Assembly: GCA_033239525.1 (NCBI GenBank)
Contig: BSYO01000025.1
Location: 14,976,001-15,040,000 of the forward strand
DNA length: 64,000 bases
Direction: 5' to 3'
DNA from: Nepenthes gracilis
Taxonomy: Eukaryota; Streptophyta; Magnoliopsida; Caryophyllales; Nepenthaceae
Shown: positions 11,050 to 22,735 of the stretch, piece after piece
Layout of the letters: the number at the start of each line of letters is the position of its first letter
Position numbering within the stretch: position 1 is the first letter of the stretch
The notes under the pieces: generated by a model
The model's input: only the letters and a program-made list of their open reading frames with translations
Database searches by the model: none
Told to the model about the DNA's origin: nothing
Position numbers and translations under genes: made by a program

Positions 11050-13441
11050 AAGCTAAAATGTTTATTCATAGAAAATTGGTGTATGAACACCGGTTATACA
11101 CGAATAAGGTACTGTGACATAGCCGCACCATGTATGAATACTGCTTAGATAGATATCAGATGCCAATATTTTGTACTAAATATACACATGTAGCTCTTTA
11201 GTATAACACAAGTGTAGACATTCTTTTTAAAACGTGCTCATGTATTGTCAATCATATGTTAAATGCTACTTAACCTAATTTATTTTAATTCAAATTTAAT
11301 TTTTTTTGTCTTGAAACCTCAATCAACTTAAAAAATCTATCGATTTAATTAAGCTAATTATTATTAAAATAATTTATGAGATCCATACCTTACACATCCT
11401 GCACCTTTTGTGGCATTTATGAACCCATTATCTATAATTCTTCAACAGCAGTCAGGTGCTTACAACTAGCATATTGAGTTTAGGATCCTAAGTTATCATG
11501 AGTATATAGATGATGCTTACAACTAGCACCGTTTGATTAATTATTTTAGGTTTTATATATGAATTGGCTTTAGATAATTATTACCCATGATATGGACAAG
11601 TAATTGTGTGAATTTTATATCTAATTTTGTGGTTTTGACCTGTTTTTGGACAAGGAACTCTAAACTCATGGCCTAGAGGAATTAACCAATTAAATTAAAA
11701 TTTATGGATAAATTGACCCTAGGATATTATTAACTGCACCATGAATAAGTTAATTTATCAATTGTGTGTCTGAATTAATAGTTTGTAGGGTTTTATACTC
11801 TCCGAAACCCTAACCCATGCCCATTTTTAAACTTATTTCCAATTAATCATATATATGCATAATTTAGCTCCAAAAATTATAATACACACAATTGCGAAGG
11901 AAATTGTCATGCGAAAATTTCAAAGACATGTATGGCACATTATGGTAAAAAGTTTCTAATTGTTTTAATCTTATAATGATTTATACACGTATCATGAACA
12001 AAATGATTCGAAATGCTCCAAAAAAATCATATTATGAACCGTTTACGAAAGAATCAACGATTTAAAAGCTTTAAGAATTCTATCTGGTATAATCTAAAAA
12101 TGATTTATTAATCCTTCTAAACTCTTAGAAATATTATATATGAACTATGAACGCGTGAGGTTTCAAATTTACGAGGAATATGAAAATATGCTTATGGAAA
12201 GGAATTTAATAATAAAGGAAATTCTGTAATTAAGTGATGGACCTATAAACTGATAAATTATGAAACGTTCTCTAGTAGAGTGGGAATGAAGGAATTTGTG
12301 CTGAAAGACAGAATTCTCAAATGAAATAAGGAACTAAGAACTTGGATCAAGAATTATGGATAACAAATTTCGACATGCCAGGAATATTGTAGTAGAAAAT
12401 CCAAGATTACTCTAACCGCGTACCCTGATCGTGTTATGCAATGGGTGAAATTTCTTAGCATACCTTAGAATATTATAATGAAAGGTTGTAGTGCATTTAG
12501 GAATCGCTTGCGGCTGGGCCACCGTAGCTGATTGGCCCTGTCCATAGGGATAATTATGTAGATGACCCGCCTCTCGGCCTTGAATAGAAGGAGATGGTTT
12601 TGGATTGTGTAGGAATAAACATAATCCACGCTACGACCATCGGCTTTTTAGTCAGTGAGGCCTACTGATTACGGTCCCTCAACGAAATAAATTTTCAGTA
12701 ATGAATGGATAATTAAGAAAATGATAAAGAAACGAACCACAGAATATTGAACGAATCATGAAAGTATTTCTTCCTAAAATCATGTTTCAAATCTCATGTA
12801 CACTTTTGTCTTTCATATATGTATTATTATATTTCGAATATGAAATTATGCATGTCCTTGATATATATATTACGCTTGCTGAGCTTTTAATTCATTATTG
12901 CTACTTTCTTTGTCTTTAGAGTAGTACAGGCCTACACTTGATCGAGCAGAGTAGAAGTTTGTTAGTCGGAGACTTGAAGATGTCGAAGGATAGCTTGAAA
13001 TCTTAGTTTATGAAATTATACCTTTTGGAGCCTTTGTATTATTTTGATGGTTATCTATATTGGCAATGATGATGTAGTTTTTGTAATTTAGTTTCTAGAG
13101 CATTTGATGAGTATAATTGCTTCTGCAAGATTATGTGGTTTAATAATGTACTTACTAGCATCTTGTCTAAACCGACATCATACCAGAGTTATAACGTCGA
13201 TGTCACATATTGTTAATCGTGGTAAATTTTGGATCATATATGGTTGTTATGGTTATCTGGATGTTAGAGTTTGTATTGGTTGGGTTTTTTTGGTTGTATC
13301 GGAGTTATTTTTGATAAATTTTTCCTATGTAGTATTTGATTATATGTTGTTCGGGATATTTAACAGGTTTTATATTTATTTAGCGGCCACCTTATAAAAG
13401 AAACTCTACTAAATTTTTGACAAAAAGCACGATCCGTCACA
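11050..13441 (+). repeat. Ty3/gypsy LTR, same family as 1181-2727 and 50745-52910
   Basis: The 3' end agatccgtcaca at 13441 and the 700 bases before it are collinear with 2040-2727. The upstream part 11530-11850 matches the reverse complement of about 52190-52400, including gaaaccctaacccatgccc near 11803-11822. No primer binding site or internal region follows, so this is a solo LTR or a remnant. The left boundary is not visible, and I found no target duplication matching GGGCA at 13442-13446. Confidence 0.55.
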
Positions 13442-13454
13442 GGGCAATATTTTT

Positions 13455-13800
13455 AGGGGGAGATTGTATGTTATGTTTTGAAGGGAAGATTATATGCTTG
13501 TGTAAAAAAGATATTTGTATAGTTATTCCTATTTTAATTGTTGAATTTTATGTTATTTTATATTAATTATTATTTTTTTATCTATATTATTTTATTTGAT
13601 TTTTTTATTGATTACTATATGTCTCATATGGTTTTATTGAATTTATTATTTATATAGGATAAATATTTCAATTATAAATAGAGGGATGATTGGTTCTAAT
13701 GTAATTAAGTTAGTCTTATTAGAGTTATTTTTTAAATATTTTTTCAATTGTGCTTTATCACCAAAATTGCTAAATAGGGAGACTATTAAGTCTATATTTA
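13455..13800 (+). repeat. Copia polypurine tract and LTR start
   Basis: TAGGGGGAGATTGTATG at 13454-13470 has the form of a Ty1/copia polypurine tract followed by an LTR start (TG at 13465). About 200 bp into it lies a TATA box, TATAAATAGAGGG at about 13672-13684, in the position expected for a copia LTR promoter. No pol sequence is visible upstream, because a gypsy LTR ends only 13 bp before the tract. The right end is uncertain. Confidence 0.45.
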
Positions 13801-15090
13801 GTATTGACAAATTTTATGACATTGTATTATAGTTTAAGCCTATCACTTTAAATATTATCACTAAGTGAAAGTTTTTAAGCTCAGGTTTAGTTAATATGAT
13901 TGGATTATTTTTTGTATGAGCAAAAGCTCATGTGTAGAATGTCTTAGTGTTCACATGATCTTCCCTTATTTAATGCTTAAGCAAAAACATGCGATTGCTC
14001 TGTATGGGTTCATAGGTTATTTAGCAAGTGACTACAACTTATTAAAACTATGTACTAAGCCCATACTTTGTTTGTAAAATAAGTGCTTAAGCTAACTTTA
14101 TTGATAGACTACCAATATATTATTCACAAGATAATGGCTCAAGTTATAGGGTTTTAAATTAAAATTACAAATATAATATGTACCAGAAGATCATACAGAT
14201 TGCTGGTACTGTTTTTGTGCTAGGCTTTCATAACTTATATTAAAACAAAATTTTAATTTTTGCCTACTACTTATTCTAATAAATTGATTTGAACAAAAAT
14301 TTATTTTAAAAAAAAGTTCATATGCAACTTACAATTAAAGTAACACATAACAAACGAGAGTGAAAGGGAGGGAGATTAAGGTTGAGAAAAAACATTTATT
14401 ATTTTGGGATCTCTCGCATTTATGGTTCTAAAATATATATTTCTTAACTACCAAACTATAAAATTTTAATTTATAGTTTATGTATAGATTTGAAATATGT
14501 TTTGACGAGAGAAATTTGATAAATAAAAAATCTACATAGAGATATGAGAAAATATATGGATAGTTACAAGTTTAAAAGTCTCTTAAGGGTTTTAGATAGT
14601 CATGTATCCGTAATTAATCGATTAGAGAGTCTAGCGCATCTGTTTGTCAATTTATAAGTTAACTCTTTTCATATAATAAATTTTATTCATAACTCAAAAA
14701 TTTTTTTCCTAGAAATAAATAGTTCAAGAGTTTTTTCTTTTCCTTTGACACCAAAATATTATATTATCTTTATTTTACATTTTATTAATTGAATATAAAT
14801 AAAAATCTTAAAGAGTTAATTTTAATATTCAGAAAATTTAATCATATTATTTTGTAAATTTTATGACACATACTTATTCATCGGTCTTTTAAATATTTGT
14901 AAATCTAAACATAATTTTATCAGTAATATAAGATCACTTTAGTAAGTAGTTTGAAATTATAATTATCATCATAAATATGATCAACATAATATTTTTGAAA
15001 AAGGGCCTTTGTTTTTTGGTTAAGACCCACAAGAAAATGAAATCCATAAAAAATGGAAAATAAGAACTTGCTTACCTTCCCTCGCTGAAA
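13801..15090. other. AT-rich stretch, nothing recognised
   Basis: No motif, tandem repeat or supported coding frame was seen. The - strand frame at 14920-15180 has no recognisable domain, and its low-complexity part overlaps the GC-richer segment that may be the leader of the next gene. Confidence 0.5.
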
Positions 15091-15191
15091 TGAATGGCAA
15101 TGTTCAATCTGAAATTGAACTTTGAAACCATGTCCATGTCGCCGTCGCCACGGCCACGCCGCTGCTTCGCATTCATTCATTGATTTCCATC
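15091..15191 (+). promoter_or_regulatory. Possible first non-coding exon of the octanoyltransferase gene
   Basis: A GC-richer island in an AT-rich region, ending catca|GTGAGT, a good plant 5' splice site at 15192. A matching 3' splice site, tgtttttcag, lies at about 17099-17108, just upstream of the coding start. A long leader intron of about 1.9 kb would join them. This is inference from splice-like signals only; RNA reads would settle it. Confidence 0.25.
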
Positions 15192-15984
15192 AGTGAGTTG
15201 TCAACCTTCCATTTCAGCTTCCGTTTCTATCACTTAAAGGTTAAATTTTTGAAACCCTGGATGTAGCTTGTCCCATCCCTTATCGCTCCCTCTGTTGTTT
15301 TGTCTCTAATCTTTCAATGTTGTTCGTGAATTGCCGGTCTAATTTTTATCGATTCTACTGTCCACAAATAATTGATGAAAGAAGCGAAACATGGGTATTC
15401 TTTCCTTCGTTGCTGGACGAGAGTTTAGGAATATGTGATTGAGGAAGTTGGATTGTAGGACATGGCAGATATTATTTTCAATTCTCTCCAAATATTTCTG
15501 TGTTTTAATGCTTTTTGTGGATAATATTCAGCAGCAAGAAAATTAGGACTATGACATAATTTATCCTGTGCTTGGTTGCACTTTTTATGGGAAAAATGTG
15601 AAAAACTATGTAGAATTAATACTGTCAGTTGATATAAAAGAGTAGAAATCTAATTTTTGTTTTTCAGGGATCATAAGATTTATTAGATATTTCTACCGTT
15701 ATTTTTTGGATGTTGGATCGAAGGAATCCTACTTTTGATATGATATGACTAGATATCTCTATGGATTTTCATAATTTGCCACATTTTGGTTTCCAAATGT
15801 TTTCCTCTATGCTAAATATAATATACTTTCAAAATTACTAGTGTTACACAAATTTATTCAGTTTATGCATCAAAAAAAGATGCCAAACACACTGTTATGA
15901 TCAGGAGTAATTGGGTGAGACTGATTATCTGCATGCGTATGGGCTATCTGGTTCTGAACCACCCATCCACATCTTGAAAATATT

Positions 15985-16200
15985 GATATTGGTTATGGTC
16001 ATATCGGTATCAATTGTATTGGACGGAAAAAAAATTTCTAAAAGTTATAAATTAACGGGATTGTATCGGCCGATGTATTGGTTGTATAGTTGATAGAAAA
16101 ACATATTATAATGTTATAACAGTATCGGGATATATCGGTATCAGGGGTTCCGATATTGTTACATATCGGCTGATATGAATAGTATCGGCCAATATTTGCA
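15985..16200. repeat. Dispersed TATCGG/CCGATA-rich palindromic repeat
   Basis: Words such as tatcggta, tatcggccgat, gatattg and atatcggctgat occur about ten times in 215 bp, many self-complementary. A second cluster of the same words, in the other orientation, lies at 19105-19262. It has no coding potential and may be a non-autonomous element or a satellite-like insertion. Confidence 0.5.
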
Positions 16201-17138
16201 TTAATGACCCAATTCTATTAGCAAGAAAATGCTTTTCAAAGACTTAATATGGAGACCGTCTGTGGAATTGGGGGCTTTCCTTCTCTTAGGGGAGGAGGAG
16301 GGCATCCTCCTTCGAATCATAATAATCAATTTAGGATTGGACAATATTCAAATTGTGATTTGGAATAAGAACTATGAGAATGTATATATATAAGCATAAT
16401 AGTTAAATGAAAAATATGTGGCTATGATGTTGATATCCTTTCCTCTGAAAAAAAAAAAAAAAAACAAAAATCTACAAGTTGCTCTTTATAGTTATGCTGG
16501 TATCCTTGGCGATGTTAGTACACATCATAGCATACATGGAAGCAAGGCTGCTACAACATTTATCAACGGGGTGTTGCCACTGTAAGAGAGAGCTTATCAA
16601 GGCCACGTAATTTGGTTAAATATATTGCTGACTGTCTTATACCCTGCCTTTCGTTAATATGGATAATATTTATTTGCAATTCTTCAATTTTCATGGATCT
16701 TGACGACCTTATTTCACATCTTTATTAGCTCATTTGCAAAATAATACACCTATCATCACTTGCTATTTACTGCTGTCATACATTCACGCAAACTGTCTTT
16801 ATGTGATGTTTTATGCTTAATGAATATTTTCCATGGTATCATTTTGCAATCACTGAATGGGCACTGATTGTCATTGATTAAATTGCATGAAAAAATGAAT
16901 CAATACTACGAAATAAACCCATTAAGCAGTAAAGGGTAGCCCACTGTATGAGGCTTCTCATATTGCTGGATCTATGAAGAGTTAGATATACACAGTTTTA
17001 TCACTGTTAACCATTTTTAGGCAATATTATAACATCTAATATAGGAATGGTAATGTATGACATTATTCTTTTTATGTGAGAGTTTATATTTTAGTATTTG
17101 TTTTTCAGGTGTAGAAGTTCAAGATTTCAATTGAAGAA

Positions 17139-17252
17139 ATGATACACTATTACCATTACTTCTTACCAGCGTTTGCAAAGGTTGATTTTACCAAGCACCC
17201 GTCACTCAACAGAAAACAAGCCAACCTTAACATGAAACTTCCTCATTATTGA
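17139..17252 (+). other. Upstream open reading frame in the octanoyltransferase leader
   Basis: ATG at 17139 opens a 37-codon frame, rich in Tyr/His at its start, that ends TGA at 17250-17252, 73 bases before the main start at 17326. It lies wholly in the leader if the 3' splice site at 17108 is used. It could reduce translation of the main frame; no function is shown. Confidence 0.35.
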
Positions 17253-17325
17253 TCAACATTCGGGAGAGAACTGTTCAATTCAACTATAACTGGCATTTTG
17301 AATGCCATATCCACCAGTATAACTT

Positions 17326-20317
17326 ATGATGATTCTTGGCAGAACTCCTCTGCACTCTCTTTTAGCATACCCAACTTGCAATCAGATTAGTCATACCGAC
17401 ACAAGTTGGTCTCACCTTGCATTTTCCATCGGCAACTGCTATTCAGATTCCAAATCTACCTCATTAGAAGAGGACATTTGGAGACAGTAGGTTTTTTTTT
17501 TCCCCTGACACTCACAAATAGCTTTTATTTTTTCATGAAACCAGCCTAGCTACATTGATGAACAGAATTTCATCTCTAGAATATTATTTTGACTCTGTAT
17601 TTCAAGTTTTTTTACTAAACTGTTGAACTTGAATATGACAGGTGTGAGTATATTGATCTTCATAATGAGCTTGTTTCATATCGAAAAGCATGGGCTTTGC
17701 AGAAAGCAATAGTTAAGGAGAAAAAAACTTTGATTGAGAGAAATCAAGAATGCCCTGATGCAGTTATCATTCTACAGCACCTGCCTGTGTTTACATTGGG
17801 TACTCGTAGCTCTGAGCAATACTTGAATTTTGATTTAAATAACCCTCAGTATGATGTTGTCAGAACCGAGCGTGGTGGTGAAGTCACTTACCATGGGCCT
17901 GGACAGGTTTTTGGTTCATCATTCTTTTTCTTGTTTGATTTCTAATAAACTTATAGGCATGATTCAGATATCCAATCAATATGTTGTTCATATTGTTGAT
18001 CTGTGGGAATGTTTGTCAGTTGTTCTTAATCACTTTCATGGTTTTATGGACCATGCTTCTTGTAAAATTATGTCTTGAGGATTTACAATTCATTTTGGTT
18101 GCATTATATTGCATCAACTAAAGCAAATTGTATCATGCATCCAGTTTGTGGTTAACTGCTATCCCTCCCAAGGGAAAAAAAAAGCCCAAATTTGTTGAGT
18201 TCGTGTAGTTATTATTTCTCAAAGTTAAAGGGATGAGCATGAATAGATATCTAAAGGAACATTTTTATTTTTGGGAAACTGGCTCATAAAATGCACTGCT
18301 AGATATAGACACTGTTGTGTAGTTTTTGTGGAATTGGTCCTCTAATTTTTTATCATTCATTGTATTCTCAACATTGAGGATTTAGGATTATGACTACACA
18401 TTATTACATATTGGACCTATCATATAATCGTAACCGTTTGAGTTGTTTGGATGAAATCTTAACCATTGGATATATGAGAAAATTTAAAATGAGAAGACTC
18501 TCGATACTTCTGTTTCTGTGTGTATTTGTGCTGGCAATGGTGTCAAAACCATTTTAGTTTTTTGATTCCTGACATTTTATGCATGATTTTTTGACTGTAG
18601 CTAATTATGTACCCTATAATCAATCTCCGAAATCACAAGATGGATCTTCATTGGTACCTCAGGGCGCTTGAAGAAGTGGTCATCCGTGCTCTATTTTCCA
18701 CATTTGGTATCAAGGCTTCTCGGCTTCAAGGTCTCACTGGTGTTTGGGTTGGTATGCTCTCTAAGCTTTTTTTTTTTTTTTTTTTTTTTGGTATGCTCTC
18801 TAAGCTTGCTGTTGCTAATATGGTACTTGTAAAACATGAGGTAGTATACACTTCTCATATGGTCTGCTAACTCAATAGTGAGAGTTCTTTAGCCACGTAA
18901 ACTCTTCTAATTGGGCTAGTCTTTGTTTTTTGTGCTATGTATGACTTCTGTTATGCATACGGACATGTTTGGTATGAAATCACAATATATAAGCGTGTAT
19001 ATATATAATGTCTCTCCTACAAAAATTTCTCATGCCTTCAAGTGGCGTACAAATGCTACCAGAGAGTTCTCAAAGTCATGTAAGCATTGATGCAAAATGG
19101 TGGACATTTCCCGATATCATGACAAATCGTGATATATTTTCGTATTTGCGATATAATATAATATATTAATTGATACGGTTTTATTAATTTACAATTTAAA
19201 ATTTTTTTCTGCCGATATATCTGATATCGATATATCTTGTCTGATATATTCAATACCCTTATTTTCATCAATGCATGTAAATCTTCTAAACTGGACTAGC
19301 CCTTGATTTAATTATTTTGGCAATATACTTCTGCTTGTGCCCAGGAAGCACCTTCATCTGCTTTTCACCTCCTGTCAATAGGGATCTGCCTTTCACCTCC
19401 TGTCAATAGGGAAGGGATGCTGAAATCAGATGGTTATTGCATTTCTCAGTTGATAGACAACTCTTGCATCTAATTTGTTGCATTTGGTTCATGGTCTTTC
19501 CGTCATTTACTATGTAGCTTTAGGGCATAATTTGGACTGAAAATTTGAGTAAAGAGAAGTTGGGTGGAAAATATGGATACAAACCGAGTATGAGTAACAA
19601 TTGTTTTTCTTTCGGTCTTTGAATATTTGTGCAAATCGGGCTTTGCCATTGGAAATCTCATGTTGGTGTTGTCCTCCCTGTTCTGATTAAAATAACAGTG
19701 CCAATTTGATCAGAATGCAGTATTGCTTTTGCATGGGAGTTCATCGGGTCAAGTACCCTGAATCCTTGGTGCTTAGAATCTGATGCTGCTGCTCATAGGC
19801 AGCCTTCTCCTTCCCTGCGTCACATTCTTTGGGTTTTTATTTTTTCATTTTTTATTTTATTTTATTTGAATGGGTTGAAATCCATTGAAAGTTCAAATAG
19901 GTGGAAAAACTTGTTTTACTGTTACGATGTGGTTCATTGTCAAGGTGCCTCTGATGCTTCTATTTATTTGAATGTTATTGTAATTCAGGAGATCAGAAGC
20001 TGGCAGCAATTGGTATACGAGTATCTCACTGGGTGACATATCATGGGTTAGCGCTGAATGTTTCAGTTGATCTGACTCCATTTCGACTGATTGTTCCTTG
20101 TGGAATACGGGACCGTGGAGTCGGAAGCATTAAGGGAGTCCTTGGAAGATTCCAAGCATCCAATAAATTCACGGCAACAGATTTACTTCACTCCGATGAT
20201 TCCCTACTGATTGACATTGCTCATGAAGCTCTCCTTCGGGAATTTTCTCAAGTCTTCCGCCTCAAACTCGAGCAGCGATCCCTCACCTTGTCAAATCTTT
20301 TATGGGAAGTTGATTGA
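17326..20317 (+). CDS. LIP2p: Octanoyltransferase (lipoyl synthesis), plastid LIP2p type
   Basis: The enzyme moves octanoyl groups from acyl carrier protein to lipoyl domains, for example E2 of plastid pyruvate dehydrogenase, before sulfur insertion by lipoyl synthase. Four coding exons join in frame with GT-AG borders: 17326-17486, 17642-17906, 18601-18751 and 19989-20317, giving 301 aa. The LipB-family motif [12 protein letters not shown] ends at residue 142. Catalytic Lys is K196 (QKLAAIG) and catalytic Cys is C230 (VPCGI); the 34-residue spacing equals that of bacterial LipB K142/C176. Residues 1-53 are Ser/Thr-rich and poorly acidic until residue 48, consistent with a transit peptide; the plastid assignment is inferred from overall resemblance to LIP2p rather than mitochondrial LIP2. 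ATG 17326 is followed by a second ATG at 17329; both lie upstream of all conserved sequence. All key residues are present, so the gene looks intact. Confidence 0.9.
18750..18808 (+). repeat. Duplicated 5' splice site with T-tract in intron 3
   Basis: The exon 3 border G|GTATGCTCTCTAAGCTT at 18751 is copied as ggtatgctctctaagcttg from about 18790, separated by about 20 T. The second copy is therefore another potential donor some 39 bp downstream. Its use would add a T-run-encoded Phe stretch to the protein. Confidence 0.7.
19105..19262. repeat. Second TATCGG/CCGATA palindromic repeat, in intron 3
   Basis: Words ccgatatcatg, cgatata, tgatacgg, ccgatatatctgatatcgatatatc and gatatattc recur. These are the complement of the 15985-16200 cluster. 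Both copies flank or lie within the octanoyltransferase gene. Confidence 0.45.
19356..19411 (+). repeat. 28-bp tandem duplication in intron 3
   Basis: Unit 1 is 19356-19383 and unit 2 is 19384-19411, differing at one base (t/c at the sixth or seventh position). It is intronic and probably a recent replication-slippage product. Confidence 0.8.
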
Positions 20318-20409
20318 TGGTTTGCATGAAACAGGCTCCATAATATCCCTTTCAGAAGGACATTAAAACCTGATGCATGCTGCTAGTTTTTTTATTGTCA
20401 TGGGGAGGA

Positions 20410-20415
20410 AATAAA
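20410..20415 (+). terminator. Possible polyadenylation signal of the octanoyltransferase gene
   Basis: AATAAA, 93 bp after the stop codon. Plant signals are loose, so this is only a plausible site. From here to 21060 there is no further gene that I can support. Confidence 0.3.
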
Positions 20416-21334
20416 AGGACACCTCAGTAAAAGTGGCTCCAACTATGTGCGAGGTTTGGGGAGGCCGATATCTATTATAGTAGCTTGACCTTACGTTATG
20501 CATAAGAGGTTGTTTTTATAACTTGAAATCCTGATCATTAGATCAAATGGCGATGACTTTATCGTTGCTCTAATGTTTCAGTACCCTCAAAGTATGGGTT
20601 GCATAATGCATAGAAAGCAATTTTCAGGAGATTGTGGAAATGTTACTTTGTGAAGGTGAGTTTCCTCCCAAGCCTTGTGGCTTAGTTATTGAGTTTGTAT
20701 CTGATCTGCTTTGCGTGTAATATCAAATGAAACTGCAGAAAAAACAGATGAAGTAAACTCCTTTGCCAACATTCTAGTATGATTTCTTCATCTTTACGCT
20801 TCAATTTCTTAACAATCTAACAGCACATCAGCAACTATCTTTGTTCTTGAACATAAAATCTGGGCATGCTTTTCCTTTTGAAATGGGTATGCTCTTGTAT
20901 TCTGAAGCCCTTGGTCTATCGATTCAGTTTAGTTATACTCATCCTTGTTTTAGCTTGGAAGGACAGTGCCAGACAGGTTTTTCCGTTTATTATTATTCAA
21001 GTCCTGCCTGGTTAGATAGTTGAATATCGGTTATTTTTATTTGTTTGCTGTAAAATTGATGTGTTCCTGGTTCTTAGGTTATGGTATGGATTAGGGAGCT
21101 TTCTATTCTTCCGTTGTGAGTCGAGTTGGAGTGGGTCCGATCTCTATCGCCATTAGTTTGGAACCTGTACATCACAAACCACAAATAGGTGGTCAGAGGA
21201 TGGCGAAAATTACTTTCATTGTATATCCTCTTACGCTTAAGTTAGAAGTCTTTTTCAGAGAATAGAAAGATACTAAAAAGATGTAAGAAAAACATAAATG
21301 CTTATAGTGGTAGATGGAGCGTTTGGGTGCACTT

Positions 21335-21570
21335 TAGAGAGGCGGCTTAAAGGTATTCTCGACAGAAGGATGGCTTAGAGGAGCACTTGCATAGGGGCGA
21401 CTTACAAATGTGCCTTGCATAGGGGCGGCTTAGAGGTGCTCCCGCAGATGGGCGTTTTAAATGTGCACCTGACAAAAGGGCGCTTTAGTGGTGTGCCCGC
21501 AGAGGGGAGTCTTAGAGATGCGCTTACAGAGGAACAGTTTAAAAGTGCGCCCATCGAGGGGGCGATTTAG
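21335..21570. repeat. Minisatellite, ~28-bp unit, about 8 copies
   Basis: Imperfect units of the form gcggcttagaggtgctcccg plus cagatgg, with lengths of mostly 27-28 bp. They resemble the shorter repeat array inside the LTR at 6935-7080 (agtggcttagaga), which supports relationship of the two LTRs. Confidence 0.65.
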
Positions 21571-21644
21571 AAGAAAAGGATTAAATTGCATTGGTGGGCC
21601 AACATCTTGGTTACTTGAGCGGAGGGTTGACTTTTAGATAATGG

Positions 21645-22318
21645 GCTCCTAACTTCGTGATGGAGGGTTCTTGGCTTCGGGACTGAGGGTTGGTTTCGGG
21701 ATGGAGGGCTTGTAACTCTGGGACGGAGAGTTCGTGGCTCCAGGACGGAGGGCTCCTTGCTTTAGGACGGAGGGTTCCTTGCTCCAAGAAGGAGGACTTG
21801 TGGCTCAGTGATGGAGTGCTCGTGGCTTCGAGACGAATGGCTTTTTGGTTCCTAGATGGAATGCTTTTGGCTCTAGGACGGAGGGCTCCTTACTCCGGGA
21901 TGGAGGGTTCCTAGGGCGGGGGGATCTTGGCTCATGGGATTGAGGGCTCGTGGCTCCAGAACGAAGTGCTCTTGGCTCCGGGACGAAGGGCTCCTGGCTT
22001 CGGGACTGAGGGCTCTTAGCTCTCGGAGGGCTCGTGGCTTTGGGACGGAGGGCTCGTAGCTTCGAGACGGAGGGCTCGTAGTTCTAGGACGGAGAGCTCG
22101 TGGCTTTGGGACGGAGGCCTTGTTGGTTCCTAGACAGAGTGTTTCTGGCTTTGGGATGGAGGGCTCCTGCTTTCTAGACGGAGAGCTCGTGGCTCCGCGA
22201 TGGAGTGCTCCTGGCTTTGAGACGGAGGGCTCTTAGATTCAAGGCTGAGGGCTAGGTGGCTCCGGGACGGAATGCTCTTGGTTTCGAAACAGAGGGCTCT
22301 TGGCTTCTAGACAGAGGC
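21645..22318. repeat. Minisatellite, 22-bp unit, about 30 copies
   Basis: Units follow ggacggagggctcgtggcttc with scattered changes. Spacing is 22 bp in most consecutive copies counted near 21735-21870, with a few 23-bp copies. Because 22 is not a multiple of 3 the frames shift, and open frames at 21690-21914 and 22252-22470 are by-products. The array is markedly GC-richer than its flanks. Confidence 0.8.
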
Positions 22319-22670
22319 CAACTTTTCAATGGACGGTAGGCCTCCTGGAAGAAGGGCATCTCCTTGCTGGAAAGTAAGCCCCCTTTTTGTGAATGCCAAG
22401 CCATATGGAGCTTTTTGAAGCTTCTAGAGTTTGAGATTGCTTGAATTTGTAGTGTGATCCGCAGATACACTCATCTTGTTTGGGACATTTTACATTGTCA
22501 AAAGTTTGTTGAGTTAGAACTGAATTGTAGGCTTGCTGAAGGGTATGATCCTTTTAGGCTCATGGTTATTAAACCTATTAAAAATTATTATTATTTATTA
22601 TTGCTGTTGGTTTTAAATACAAAATAGTGTTTGATTATAATAATCCTGATATTAATAATCAGTAAAAATA

Positions 22671-22735
22671 TTTTTATTTTATTTGATATGTTTATTTATT
22701 TCACTTTTTTATTTTATTTGATATGTTTATTTATT
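22671..22735. repeat. AT-rich tandem duplication, ~35-bp period
   Basis: The word attttatttgatatgtttat followed by ttatt occurs at 22676-22700 and again at about 22711-22735. It is non-coding. Confidence 0.7.

Larger units (their letters stand above)
21070..22480 (-). repeat. Gypsy-type LTR with internal minisatellites, related to 6649-7600
   Basis: The stretch 21120-21250 shares ordered blocks with 6710-6800: ggag..ggtc, gaacct, cacaaaccacaaa, agaggatgg and gaatagaaagat. This suggests a related LTR in the same orientation. The rest is tandem repeats (listed separately). Termini, primer site and coding region are not visible, so it is a remnant or a solo LTR. Confidence 0.4.

Noticed and set aside
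14920..15180. Minus-strand 86-aa frame as a small gene
   Set aside because: No recognisable motif, AT-rich half, and it overlaps a likely leader exon of the + strand gene.
17851..18078. 75-aa frame overlapping exon 2 of the octanoyltransferase gene
   Set aside because: It is an out-of-frame shadow that runs into intron 2.
21335..22318. Regular GC-rich repeats considered as a CRISPR-like array
   Set aside because: Units are directly tandem at 22 or 28 bp without unique spacers, and the window is plant nuclear DNA.
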